Below are positions 45,101 to 55,995 of a stretch of DNA of 64,000 bases, in pieces; the first letter of the stretch is position 1; every line of letters starts with the position of its first letter. The DNA is from Streblospio benedicti (Eukaryota; Annelida; Polychaeta; Spionida; Spionidae): positions 7,447,369 to 7,511,368 of the forward strand of contig CM032666.1 of the NCBI GenBank assembly GCA_019095985.1, written 5' to 3'. Under the pieces are notes generated by a model, which ran no database searches, was not told where the DNA came from, and was given only the letters and a program-made list of their open reading frames with translations. Both the position numbers and the translations under genes were made by a program.

Positions 45101-48100
45101 GTTGTAAATTACTCACCAACTATAACTTGATAGTGCCTTGATCTTTCAAGGGCATATTTCTCATTTTTTCCTTGGCCACGCATGTTCATTTTGACCATCA
45201 AGTTCTCAGAAAATAGCCTGTATTAATAAGCAACACAATATAATTTTCTTATTTATGTAAATGTGATTCAAGTATTGCTTTCACAATTTTTTGAGAAAGT
45301 AGTTTTTTTTTATTTTGATGAAATGGAGGTATCTATATCATGTTTTGTTTTTTAATAATTTTACACGTTATTACGGTTCACTTTAACATATACATGTATT
45401 TGATAAAAAAAAACTTGATAGAAAAGGCAATCGCCAATGTGGCAGGTGCAAATTGAAGCCCACTCGCCAAATGGATTAAGCACTAGGTGTTGGCTAGTGG
45501 CGAGTGTGAGAGCTATTCACTGAAAGAGTATAGTCAGCAAACATTAGAGAATAACTCAGACATCAAAGTAATTCTAAACCTAGCTTGTCTAACTGGCTGC
45601 CCAACCCTCAAAATGTTATGTCGGCCGGGTCATGTTCTGGGTCATCGAAAAACAAAGAGTTTAATCATGTTTTTGAAGTTGAATTTTCACCAATTATTGA
45701 TGTTTAAAGAATCCCATTTTCATTTTCAAGATATATGCTTATATGAAAAAAATACGAGCAGGCATTAGATTTTGAACTAGCAATAAAAAATGAAATTTGT
45801 GAAGTCAATTTGAGGTCTGAGTCACCATGACAAAACATAGTGTGTCTCTAATGACCAAACGACCACTCACTGTGCTGTCTGAGTAACATTGATATACATA
45901 TAGTAATTAATCCTTACCGGCCAAGGATTTTAGCTGTTACATCCCTGACGTCTTTTCCCCCGATTCTTGAAAGCTGGGTCACCTTGGAAATAACACATAT
46001 AAATAAATAAATTTTCAAAGATGCATAATTAAAATCAATTTCACTGTTTGTTGAGTACAGCCTTTATCGTGTCAAGAACATTTATAATATAGAAATGGGT
46101 ATTTAGCCAGCATAACTATTAAGGTTATGTGACCTCCAATATAATGGGAACTTTATAATATAGAAATGGGTAAGTTTTTTACTGACCAAAAAAGTACCCT
46201 ATTCAATCCCCCAGATAGCTACTCGTCCACTCGTCAATGACGAGGATCTAACACTACTGGACGAGTATCAGTTTCAAATGACTTGTTCTTCTGACGACCA
46301 TGATTTTAACCCAAGGTCATTAAATTACTTATATTTTACCAACACATTACAGTAACTAGTGCCCGACACAACATAGATTTATCACAAAGCAAATACAGCA
46401 GCGTGCAGACACGTTTCCCAGCGCTACCGGCGTGACCCAATCGAAATTATTTCGGTGGATTGCCGGTGGTGGCGCTCTAAATGTAAACAAATATGGCCGT
46501 GCCCATGCGAGCGATTATACGACTAAATTCGTCCAACGAATAATTAAAAATTACAAAATCCTTGAAATCATTTACACCCTGTTGATTTACTTTACTCATG
46601 AGCACACACACCCGAAATCTGTCCACTGTAGAAATAGTAGATCTCATTATCGAATACCTTATGAAGTGCAGGAGTTTTGACAACATATTTTAAGTCTGGT
46701 ACACAATGTGGCAAGATTGAATAGGTCGCAACTGTTGTCCAGTAGTATAATTTACATGTCCGTGGTACAAATGCATTTCATAGAAGCTGATATTGATGAT
46801 GCTTACTTGCTGTAGAAAATTTTGATATGTTTTTGATGAGTCTTGTCACACTGGACTCTAGACTGGGCTCTGAAACATATGACAGATGTTGCAAATTCAA
46901 TATTCAAGAAGTATGTAATACCTAACATTACATCTACATGTAATTTACCTCCAAGACAACCTGAAACACTACCTGCTATGACAATCATATAATTATGATA
47001 CATAGTCGAAACTACAAAACTATTTCAAGGTTGTTTTATCTAGATTTTGTCAAATGATAAATTAGTTACAGTACTGACAAGGGCAAAAGGATACAGAACC
47101 GTAACGACATTACAGAGGGGTAAGAAAATGTAACAATTCATAGCAAGTGGAAACAAAGTTACGGCTATCATGGTTTTCTTGGAACTGCTCATGACTGAAA
47201 TAACGTTACATACGATTATTGAAATAAACAGAAAAAAGGTAATAATCAGTATAATTTCTTACACTTCCGCACATTGGTGTCCATCTTTTATACTTTTATT
47301 GCTCATAACTATTCTGATTTGTTCGGGCGTCTTAGTTTATTTCCGCCACAGCCACAGCGCCGATAGGTTCAAAAGTTTGGACAATGTAACGAAAATCTGG
47401 CAAAATGTCCAGCGTGGTCATGAACTTTTAGAAGTAATCTTTTTATCGCGGGAACCTCCGTAAAATTCGTAATACTAGAAAAACAGAATAAACGTAACTT
47501 CAGGCGAGCTATGAAGAAAGCCGTAATTTGCGGAGGCTACATAACGTTTTAACGTTTGTAACAGTCGCATCAATGAGAAGAAATAGTAGAAAAACGTAAC
47601 GAATTGTAGCGTATTTCTTAAGATTTTTCTTCTTTATCGTTCTGTCGGTACTGTATCTTTACTACTGTCAGTACTGTACCTAGGAACTGATAACTGATAC
47701 CAAGTAGCAAGTATCCTAACAAAAAAAAATCAAATGCAGATATTCTTACCAACTCCCTTACAACTTTGCGGGGACGGCTTCAATTGCTGTCTGCGGCTTG
47801 ACACTGAAATAAAATGTAAATGTTATAGCATCCATACTTGAATTCAAGACTGGAATATCTTTAAAACCATAATATCAATATTTAACACTATGGAAACAAT
47901 TAAAATACAGTTTTTTATTTTGCACACTACAAAATAAAACTGACATTTTGTTCTTTTGTGTATTGCACTTGTAACTGACAGCCCTGCACCTTGTAATTAT
48001 AGGAATGAAAATTTAAAACTACTTTAAAAGTGCACAAATAAAAATTAATTAATCTACATATACTTATTACTCAGTAGAAATAAAAAAAAACTATTTCAAC

Positions 48101-48687
48101 TCTAAATTTAGATATCTACCTGACGCAACAACTGATTCTTTGCTCTTTGCTTTTTGTTTTGTTGTATTTTGTTGGACATTGGTATCACTTTCACTTTCGA
48201 CTGATGTAGTAATCAGTCCTGGCACACCTTCTTTGATTCTGCCAAAATGTACAATTTAAATAAACGGTCTCTGTATGGCTTGATTGTAGCGCAAATTTCA
48301 TTTTAATAAAAGCAAAAAAGAAAATAATGATTTAATGAAGATCAAGTAGTAAATAACTTAAACATTATTTCAATTTAATCAATTACTGTACACTTAGAAG
48401 TTATCATAATTTTAAATGAGAGAAGTGAAATATTGCTATCTTAATATCCTACCTGATTGGTATTTCACTTTTACTAGCGTAAATTTACGCCAGTCAGACT
48501 GTGGTGATGCTTGACTGTTAAGCAGTTTCACCTGCTTTGTTGTGGGGGGGTCTTCTCTCCTGGCCACCACACCACATTTTTTGACATCGACCCATTTGGA
48601 TGGGATTGTGCCCTCTTCCTCCACATCTTGTTCCACCCATACAGCTTGTGCCCACGTACAATTGTCGTCAAATTTTCTCTTAGACAT
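42101..48687 (-). CDS. DUF4806-like gene, seven-exon model
   Basis: Minus-strand exons are E1 48453-48687, E2 48120-48230, E3 47750-47803, E4 46807-46869, E5 45918-45982, E6 45117-45217 and E7 42101-42246. E1 starts MSKRKFDDNCTWAQAVWVEQ and includes GTIPSKWVD, resembling the N-terminal segment (a V-x-F-x-E...VPxxW pattern) common in DUF4806 proteins. E2-E4 encode a polar, Ser/Gln-rich linker. E5-E6 give VTQLSRIGGKDVRDVTAKIL and LFSENLMVKMNMRGQGKNEK, ending RHYQVIV, the DUF4806-like core (about 55 aa). E7 gives AVQKERQQLKKEICDASSMY and a TGA. E1-E4 join in phase 1, E5-E6 in phase 2 and E6-E7 in phase 1. E4 to E5 do not match in phase, so an exon is missing or E4 is wrong. The E2 acceptor could be 8 bases upstream. 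The molecular function of the family is unknown. Confidence 0.6.
42608..43345 (-). mobile_element. LINE 3' part in last intron, copy C
   Basis: The minus strand encodes SVWTGFNDNVFNKASVAYNN, VFRHLLAIPKGVSISQYYMF and IYRKAIGNFRCRILRCDN, then, after a frame change in a T-rich stretch, DIVQSVYFKFYSSHSVNWRK and HLF-stop (about 42611). The VAYNNVFRHLL block is the standard post-RT segment of Jockey/CR1-like LINEs. 43042-43345 is the part missing in copy A and has no clear reading frame. Confidence 0.8.
45087..47760. other. Intronic and intergenic sequence between exons
   Basis: Outside the exons listed for the DUF4806-like gene, this stretch has no recognised gene. ORFs at 45487-45768, 46432-46680 and 47170-47463 lack family resemblance and splice logic. 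A word GGCTAGTGGCGAGTG near 45492 is shared with 16185 (copy A) and relates to the CACTCGCCAC words at 58010-58081 and 59100. Confidence 0.5.
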
Positions 48688-48959
48688 CCTGACATTAGAC
48701 AAATAAATTTTTGCAAGATATATTATGAATATTTAATGGTTGATGTTAGCTATTCCTTTGAAAACACAAATGTCGTTGGATGTACATGTTCTTAGTTATG
48801 GTGTCGGGATGCTATCTCTAAATTGTCTGTCTGCAATCTTAATTGATGAAGTAATGCTGTGTAGTGCATAATGACGAGAAAAGAGTGGCAGTTGTAATCT
48901 TAATTCATTGCTGACATTTGTTCATTATACTTCATTTATACAAGATCATGCGTCTTCAA

Positions 48960-49135
48960 TTTAATGTAGCATATAGCAATCAATCAATCATTTTCAGTCG
49001 GTTGGACCTTCCTGAGTGTGTTGTATTGGCTGTTGGCAACATGTTCTCTCTGTCTCCATGTATCTCTGTCATTAGCTATATCATTGTAATATTTCATGCA
49101 TACAGATCTTCTTTGGTGTAATTTCTTCAAGTCAT
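48960..49135 (-). mobile_element. RTE-like LINE 3' end
   Basis: The minus strand reads DLKKLHQRRSVCMKYYNDIA, NDRDTWRQREHV and YNTLRKVQPTEN, the DRxxWR C-terminal signature of RTE-like LINEs. It is followed by a (TGAT)n tail, visible as CAATCAATCAATCA on the plus strand near 48979. Confidence 0.7.
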
Positions 49136-49199
49136 TCTAGAACTGTTTACGTGATAGGAGGGATGGATGTGGAGGGGCATTAATATACTGGTAAAGACT

Positions 49200-49784
49200 G
49201 CATCCCATTCAAAACAGCCAAGGATATAAATATCAAGACACTAATCATTACTGGTGATCTAAACTGTAATCTTCTAAATACCACCATCAGACTTGGACCA
49301 ATCTTGGTACAGATTAGCCAGAACAATCCAAAACGCCATAAATGCTAAGTCGGATATGCAAAAATATCTGCAAATCTAAGGAACAATTTTACGAAAGAAG
49401 ACAAACTTTGGTGGAAATCAATCAAGAGATTCTACTCTGGCACATCAGATCAAACGTATGAAAGGCCCCCTGGCGATAATAGATGACATTATTGTTGTAA
49501 ATGATTAACATAAATCTGACCACTGAAATGACAAATTTGCCAGTAATTGCATTACTGAAGGAGAGAACGATGAGCTACCAGATAATCAACACTCTGATCC
49601 TCAACTCGCATGCATTTTGCTTGCTAAAAAGGATATTCAGCAATTGCTAAAATGTAGCCTGCTTTATCTGCTGGACCTGACCTAGTAAGTGAGCGGATCG
49701 TAAGTATAGCAAAAGAATAAATAGTTGTGCCATTGTTCATAATATATAACCTATATATATCCGAATAATTACAGACCTATCAAG
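49200..49784 (+). mobile_element. LINE EN-RT remnant, upstream half
   Basis: Plus-strand text in shifting frames includes NIKTLIITGDLNCNLL (endonuclease GDLN motif, about 49225), KLWWKSIKRFYSGTSDQTYE (about 49405), SAGPDLVSERIVSIAKE (about 49668) and NNYRPIS directly before 49785. This is the order of a Jockey-group LINE from endonuclease to the start of RT. The LTR element begins immediately after RPIS, and LINE C-terminal sequence reappears at about 56730. Confidence 0.72.
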
Positions 49785-49980
49785 TGATATAACATTTCCA
49801 CTGATCTAGCACTCAGCATACACGGTAACCTACCACAGTCTATTAGTATGACTGAGTGCTGGAATAGTCTGCACAGGGAACGGAGTTCTATGAGTATATA
49901 ACCCAATGTATTCTTGTAATCTGGGCTGGAAATAAAGAATAGAAAGGACTCTTGACTCTTTACATTTCCACCGCATGACA
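49785..49980 (+). promoter_or_regulatory. Left LTR of the Gypsy-type element
   Basis: Begins TGATATAACATTTCCACTG and ends near CATGACA, about 196 bp. It contains a TATA-like GAGTATATAAC near 49892 and AATAAA near 49931, the expected promoter and polyadenylation signals. A 9-bp inverted repeat AGCACTCAG / CTGAGTGCT lies in the U3-like part. The right-hand copy (56447-56528) matches its first 82 bp. Confidence 0.75.
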
Positions 49981-50065
49981 TTCTGGTGGAGATTTCAGGA
50001 TTGAATTCGTAATATAATCTGTTTTATATTTTCAGACCTTTCACCAGTCAGCAGGCGTTTGATTC

Positions 50066-51073
50066 ATGAACACCTCAACCCCTGCTAAAACAGACTCGAC
50101 TTCCAGACCACCGTCGCCACAGGAGTCACCACTTGATAGCGGTTTTGCTTCACGTGGTCCCGTCCATCTAACGGGCCTGACTTTCTCAGAAGACGACAGT
50201 GAAATCGTTTTTAAACATCCGCACGACGACCGTCCCTCAGACAACAACACCACTATTGTCGACATGGGAGAGATTGCGGATTTGAAAGCCGCCAACGCGC
50301 AGCTACAGCGCGAAATGGCTCAGTTGAAAGCCAGTCTCACCGACATGGCCGGCCTCAACGACATGGTGGCAGATTTGCGCCGACAGGTGTCAGACGCTAA
50401 CAAGCGTGTGGCAGATCTGAGTGTATCGGCAGCCCCTGATCTCGACAAGTTGTGCGACAAGTTGTCAGAATTGACCACTTCTATGCAGCAACGTCCTGAG
50501 CAGCCACGCCCGTCCACACACCGAGGGCCTTCAGTCACTTTGCCCCGTTTCGACGGTTCGGTATACTCTTCATTTGAGAAGTGGCAACGCGATCTCGAAA
50601 CCTATTTTGATTATTTTAACTGGTCTCGCGACGACGCCCAAAGCACTAACGCTATCCCCACTATATTGGATGGCATGGCAAGAGTCCGCTACTTCGAGCT
50701 CACCGCGGCACAGCGCGGCAATTACGCGACGGTAATGGCAGAACTCGGCAACAGTTTTTCTATGGCTCAGAAAAATTTGTCATTTCGCCGCAATTACACT
50801 CGCCGGAAGCAGAAAAATTCTGAGTCAGTGCGCGAGTTCAGCGCTGATATCTTGCAGCGGTTTGCAGAATGCAACCCTCCCCTCGAGATTCAAGTGGACA
50901 CATACTGTTCCATGCTGTTACCGGAGATAGCAGCAGAAATACAGGATGATGACTACACTGACATGCGCTCCCTCGTTAGCAGCGCCGAACGCGCCGAACG
51001 TCAACTTCACCTTCGCCGCCAAGCACGCGGGATGGATGTGGTAGATTGCCCACCACAGGATTTAAACTGCTAA
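50066..51073 (+). CDS. Gag-like protein of the LTR element (fossil)
   Basis: A 335-codon ORF. Residues 1-70 are Ser/Pro/Asp-rich. About 70-125 is a predicted coiled coil (LKAANAQLQREMAQLKASL and heptad-like continuation). About 150-320 carries a retrotransposon gag pattern: LPRFDGSVYSSFEKWQRDLE, ELTAAQRGNYATVMAELGN, then NSESVREFSADILQRF. This is the capsid-like domain of Ty3/Gypsy-group elements. No zinc knuckle is seen at the C terminus. It overlaps the next ORF, as gag and pol often do in this group, where read-through or frameshifting is used. Confidence 0.85.
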   Translation: MNTSTPAKTDSTSRPPSPQESPLDSGFASRGPVHLTGLTFSEDDSEIVFKHPHDDRPSDNNTTIVDMGEIADLKAANAQLQREMAQLKASLTDMAGLNDMVADLRRQVSDANKRVADLSVSAAPDLDKLCDKLSELTTSMQQRPEQPRPSTHRGPSVTLPRFDGSVYSSFEKWQRDLETYFDYFNWSRDDAQSTNAIPTILDGMARVRYFELTAAQRGNYATVMAELGNSFSMAQKNLSFRRNYTRRKQKNSESVREFSADILQRFAECNPPLEIQVDTYCSMLLPEIAAEIQDDDYTDMRSLVSSAERAERQLHLRRQARGMDVVDCPPQDLNC

Positions 51074-51849
51074 GCGCGCCGCACGTCACAACCACCATTA
51101 ATCATCCATCATCCCCACTCCCATCATTCCAAGCCATCAACAATAGTAGATTCATGGACGCCCGCCTGTATTATGACTCAGTGGTGATGTTACATTTTAA
51201 CATCACCAACCGATGTGTTGGCGCGCTTGTAGACATGGGGACCGCAGCCCCCTGCTGCGCCTTATCTTTCCCCCGTCGCCTACTGCCCGCCTACAAGTCT
51301 CAGATGCTACCCACTAATGAATGTTTCTCCATGGCAGACGGCGAATCTTTCACGCCTGTTGGCGTAATCACCCTTCATTTCACCATCAATTCATTAACTT
51401 TGAATGAAAAGTTTTACATTCTCCCACAAGATTCGTCCTACCCTGATTTGGATTCATTCCCTTACTCCCCTAACATCGAAGTTGTCACCAAAAGCGCTGC
51501 ACAGGCCGCCAAGAAACAGCCTCCGCCGCCTCATACATGCGTCACTCAACGTCAGGCTCTGGCGCCGATAGATTCAGACCAGCACAAGCCTGTTCACAAA
51601 CGCCAAGGACGCCTGACAATGCCCAACTCTCTGGTTTTCGTTCATCAAACGGTAGCGCACGCTCTGCTGACCCCACACCCAGACACGCTGTGGCAGCCGG
51701 CACTGATAGCGTCAGCTCTGACAAATCGATTTCAGATAATGCTCTTACAACTCCGGCCGCACCAGGACACGGCGAGGACATTCAATTTGATAAGGCCCAT
51801 TCTGGCAAATGGATATCTGATGACGCCTGCGCTACAAATGCCACAATAG
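51046..51849 (+). CDS. Protease-like region of the LTR element (fossil)
   Basis: A 267-codon ORF in a different frame from gag. GALVDMGTAAPCCALSFPRR is placed like the active-site region of a retropepsin (family motif D-T/S-G), followed by a hydrophobic ITLHFTINSLTLNEKFYILP segment as in the flap and core strands. After about residue 150 the sequence no longer resembles a protease. The assignment rests on position and pattern. Confidence 0.6.
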   Translation: MPTTGFKLLSAPHVTTTINHPSSPLPSFQAINNSRFMDARLYYDSVVMLHFNITNRCVGALVDMGTAAPCCALSFPRRLLPAYKSQMLPTNECFSMADGESFTPVGVITLHFTINSLTLNEKFYILPQDSSYPDLDSFPYSPNIEVVTKSAAQAAKKQPPPPHTCVTQRQALAPIDSDQHKPVHKRQGRLTMPNSLVFVHQTVAHALLTPHPDTLWQPALIASALTNRFQIMLLQLRPHQDTARTFNLIRPILANGYLMTPALQMPQ

Positions 51850-52280
51850 CCGCCAAACAAAGGGCACGTGGACCCCTTTCTTGACCTCATCAAGTTTCTG
51901 CGATACATCCAGACGCCCACTACAAAGAAACGCTACGATTAATGTGTGTCACGCGAAAATACACATGGCTTATATGGCCCACATCAACTGTTAGTGGTTC
52001 ACCAGGCTAACAGAGACAGACCTCTGGAGTGCGAGTTCTAATTCCCCCCTGACATGCGTGCCACTTTAGTTCAATTATACCCCGGCGCCATACTACATCG
52101 CTCTGGCATGTTTAAAACCATAAGCAAAATTCGTCGCGATATACTAGCAAGTGTGAGTCTTGTCTGTTGACAAATCCTCTCTCTCAACCCACAACGTACT
52201 CGACGGTGCTCACAGTAATGTACCCCCCACCCGTCCACTTTCTCTTCCACTGTTGTCACACAATCAAAGGTTAATTCTAG

Positions 52281-52740
52281 GAATCGAAAAGGCTCTGTCT
52301 GCGCCGTTATGTCACCAGGATAGCAAGTCCATGGACGTTTTATGGCGCCATGTTCAGCCTCTGACTGTCCTGGGACGCGGCGAGCAACCCCGGTTACCTA
52401 GACGGCCGGCCACGTTGACAACAAACCCATGTCTCTTTAACACGACCACCCTACTGTGGTTCGTAATCGTTCCTTTTCACTGTTGACACGCAATCCACGG
52501 CAAATCCTCGGAATCGAAAAGGCTCTGTCTGCGCTGTGCTGTCGTCAGGATAGCAAGTCCATGGACGCATTACGGCGCCATGCCCAGCCTCTGACTATCC
52601 TGACGCCCAGCGAGCAACCCCGGTTACCAAGGCAACCAGTGGCGTGCACAGTAACTCGCTTTACCTCACGGACAAAACCCCGATCCCATTCCATAATCAT
52701 GTCGAGGAGACACAACATTAGGTAACATTAAGACTACGAG
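52281..52740 (+). repeat. 230-bp tandem duplication inside the LTR element
   Basis: GGAATCGAAAAGGCTCTGTC occurs at about 52280 and 52510. Following text (CAGGATAGCAAGTCCATGGA, CAGCCTCTGACT, GAGCAACCCCGGTTACC) is repeated with about 10 percent differences by eye. Non-coding as far as I can see. Confidence 0.88.
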
Positions 52741-53075
52741 ATAGAATTCAGGCCATTCTATTGTGTTTTGTAATCATGGCGCCGCCCCCCCCCCCCCGTA
52801 ATGCCCAGCGCGCGGACTTCCCCTCCTGAACACAACATGGACACGTTAATTATTAGCAAACGTCGAACAGCCACCACCAGCGCTCAGCGGCGCCGTCACG
52901 GTTAGTCTAACCGTCACATAACAAGCTGCAGTTCACATTACAACCACTCTTCGACTTCAACTGCTGCTGACTACTTCCAAGACTGTTCACCGCCTGCCAA
53001 GAATATTCATACCGACTTCACATCACTACTCGAATCAACTGATCGCGCTTTTGCTTCGCTGTGATTCGCCACTCC

Positions 53076-53240
53076 ATGGCCGAGCCAACGCCCAACAACT
53101 CAAGCATCAACCTGTCATCCAAATACATCGGCAACTGCGTAGTGTGTAAAACACTCGTCTTTTTCGAACATAAAGAGGATTTCGTGAGTTTCAGCACTGA
53201 CCCATATTGTGACGGGGAGTGTGCTTTTTTTAGCCCTTGA
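53076..53240 (+). CDS. Small Cys-rich ORF in the LTR element (fossil)
   Basis: A 54-aa ORF starting MAEPTPNNSSINLSSKYIGN. It has a CVVC pair, an intervening hydrophobic and charged stretch and a CDGEC pair, so a four-cysteine metal-binding ribbon is conceivable. It lies in the position of an accessory gene between pol remains and the 3' end. No family is recognised; it may be chance. Confidence 0.3.
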   Translation: MAEPTPNNSSINLSSKYIGNCVVCKTLVFFEHKEDFVSFSTDPYCDGECAFFSP

Positions 53241-53477
53241 AAACCTATCGTGCACCGACTCTACACCGGACAACAAGTCCACGCAGTAACATATCGCACT
53301 CTTCACCCATATCGTTATCAGCCCCCTCCCCACAGCGGGCAGCACCGTTTGACACCAGTTGACGCCTGTCGCACGCGCCACCGCCAATTAGCGACGCCCG
53401 CCTCGCACAGCGTGCGACGCCTGATAGTGCCGCCTACTTAGCACGTGCTCTGCGGGGGGGCCCAGGCTCTTTTCAAC

Positions 53478-53633
53478 ATGATTCTCCTCGCAATCACCTT
53501 GCTGGCTTTCCTCAGCACCGCTCCCGCTCGCGCGCTACGTTACGAGTTGCGGGAGAGTGCGGGCTTGCTCTTTCGCAATGAAGACAGATCTCTTAGGAAA
53601 ATTGTTGACACGAAAATGCTGAATTTGCGGTAA
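53478..53633 (+). CDS. Short ORF with signal-peptide-like start in the LTR element (fossil)
   Basis: MILLAITLLAFLSTAPARAL forms a classic signal peptide (hydrophobic core, small residues before RAL), followed by about 30 polar residues. An env-like or secreted product is one reading, but it is far too short for an envelope and shows no fusion or transmembrane segment. Uncertain. Confidence 0.3.
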   Translation: MILLAITLLAFLSTAPARALRYELRESAGLLFRNEDRSLRKIVDTKMLNLR

Positions 53634-55302
53634 AGATACCTGCTTTCCGCGAGTTGTCGTCTCTGGCTAACCACACGACATGTCCAGACCCTCTTCTCAC
53701 GAGAGTGATGCAAGCAATCATGACGAGGAAGGCAGTCAATATCGCCGTCGTCTCAAGTCACACTACACCAGTACGTCACGGCACGGACAACATGAGAACA
53801 CGCACGTGAACAACGTTGACAATCACCCTGGAGTTCATTTAAACTTATTGCTGTGTCACGAGGCATTCACATGGTTGCAACTAGCGAAGTTTCACCCGTG
53901 GCACTCGTCAATTCATTTCAATTCAACAACAACATGTTTTCCACACTGGAAAGGACTTGTCATACTTCAACAATCACCATATCATGCGAACGCATTCACC
54001 ATCAACTTTGATTGGTCTCATTCGTGCATTCCCGTCGATTTCACCCGTGAAGCATCTGCTCACATCATACAACTCATTCCACGTAGTTGCCGGATCCCAC
54101 ACCAGGTGTGTGACGACTAAGGCAGATTCGCATCACATCATGCCGATTATCACGAATCAGTTAAACATAACGTCCTTCAATCATGAGTCATCAAAACATT
54201 CTGACGATGCCATTCGTTGGGCGTTATTGATTCGTATTGTTCACAGAGAGAACGACAGTCATTTTGTTCTTCAGGAATATTAGGCAAGAATAGAATTTAT
54301 TTCATTTATAGACACACCGCATATTTGCAGATTGTCGCACCAACCCGATTACATTCAGCCAGTCATTGTAATCATCATGGGCAAATTAACAATGTTACAG
54401 GATTATAATCCATTTCACGCTACAAGCGATCACTCAAACGCCGACGCCGCCATCTCCGGTCCCGCCATGGTCATCGCCACGGAAATGATTGTTCAGTAGT
54501 CGTACAGCTGTTTTAATTACAACATGACTTTCAGACCATAACTCACATCAACCCCAGTCAGTGGAGACGGCTACCACGCTGTCACACTTTTGGCTAATCA
54601 GCTTTGCCTGCGCAAGTCTGTCTCGTGATAAGAAGCGTCACGCGACATCTAACCTCTGACCCTGCAATTTTTTTTTGTAAACCAACAACGCCAGCTCAAT
54701 ACATCGGACTTTTCTGTTACACCAGTTTTTTTTCCTACTATATTGCTACCACACACGACACGCATGCCCCATCTTGCATCAAGACAGCTGCATTATTGAT
54801 CACTACAATATGAGCGCTATCAGGACGCCTTGGACGGGTCAAGGACAGACATCCGCATTTTTTTTTTTTTACCACCACTCAACCCCCAGTTGGGAATGAA
54901 GCATGTCGACCACACGTGTCACTCATTACCCGCTACAATCATTAGATAGCTCCCCCCGAGAAACCAGAAAAGCCACCGACGCATCAGCTACGTGCGACAT
55001 ACAGTGCAAAGTTAAAGATGCAAAATCATCAGCTACGAAGTTATCACCTCATTATTGGCGCCTTTTGTTCACATACAGTGCGGCCAAAGTTAAAAGATGC
55101 CAACTGTTTATCACCTACTCCTCACCGGGATATCAGAATTCATACAGTACATGCGCTATTTATACTGTGAACACTACACCAACTTGCCAGCGGAAATTCT
55201 CAGTGTGATCTATGCACGTTTTGTTCACGCCAAAGTTACTATCTTTAAAATCAATACTGGATTAAAGGAAGTTTCAAAATTTGTATAATTGTTTTGTCAA
55301 AT

Positions 55303-55995
55303 TTATAATGCAGTCTCACGGCCGCTTTCCTCGCCGCTGATTTCTTCACAGTTGCTGCCACCACCGCTACCACTTTCTTCACCTCCAGAGCTTTCGTCAT
55401 CACCCCCGCCATCGACTTCACGTGCCTCCACCGGCACCGCCGCTCTAGCTGCCGGTGCGGGCGAGGAGCCCATATACATGACGTCGTCATCACTGTCGCT
55501 AGTCGCGCCGCTGGTAACAGTCCCGTCTTGGACTAGCGCAGAAGCTGTGACGCCACTTATCCTTACGTTATCCCCATATATGGCTTGGGTCACTGTTTGG
55601 ATAACGTAAGCAGCACAGTTTTCGACCAGAGCCGTCAAAACGCCATCAAAATTAATTGAAGTTATCCTCGCAGTATCGCCAGCCATGGTTGTGTTCTGAG
55701 TGTTTGCACTAAACGTACTGCTCGTGTTCAGTCCATGCGTCCGATGTCCACATGCCAAGCGCCTCCCAACGATGACCATGCGATCAATCTGCTGGCCCCT
55801 GCCGTAATCATCATCAGGTTCGTTGAACATAATTCTAGTGCATAACACGATGACCCCGACTCGGCAGGAGCGACATAGGATTCTAATGGTGTAACATGAC
55901 AGACATGTTCCAGACGTGTCAGCTTCTCTCACCCACCATGGCAATGGTTCAAACAAAACAGTGTTTAAAGCAATGATGATAACTGACTTTTCCAA
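55303..55995 (-). CDS. Antisense 230-aa acidic ORF in the LTR element (fossil)
   Basis: The longest ORF in the 3' third of the element runs against gag and pol. Residues 30-55 contain spaced cysteines (CLSCYTIRILCRSCRV), a possible zinc ribbon. The middle (about 105-165) is ordinary globular text, for example ITSINFDGVLTALVENCAAY. The C-terminal 60 residues are Gly/Ser/Glu/Asp-rich. Antisense ORFs are known from some plant Gypsy lineages and from certain retroviruses, but I recognise no homology. The acidic Ser/Gly tail may reflect a GC-rich simple region read backward, so coding status is uncertain. Confidence 0.4.
   Translation of the reverse strand: MEKSVIIIALNTVLFEPLPWWVREADTSGTCLSCYTIRILCRSCRVGVIVLCTRIMFNEPDDDYGRGQQIDRMVIVGRRLACGHRTHGLNTSSTFSANTQNTTMAGDTARITSINFDGVLTALVENCAAYVIQTVTQAIYGDNVRISGVTASALVQDGTVTSGATSDSDDDVMYMGSSPAPAARAAVPVEAREVDGGGDDESSGGEESGSGGGSNCEEISGEESGRETAL

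Larger units (their letters stand above)
41755..46050 (-). repeat. Duplicated block, copy C (inverted relative to A)
   Basis: Matches copy A from CACTGGG to about 46050, where GTGAAATTG begins on the minus strand, directly after CAAACA. Upstream (higher coordinates) C continues into exons of the same gene, suggesting that C is nearer the original gene context than A. C lacks the 864-bp Transib-like insertion. Confidence 0.92.

Noticed and set aside
47170-47463. 97-aa ORF with hydrophobic segment
   Set aside because: It lies between gene exons on the other strand, has no family resemblance, and its hydrophobic run is expected in AT-rich DNA.
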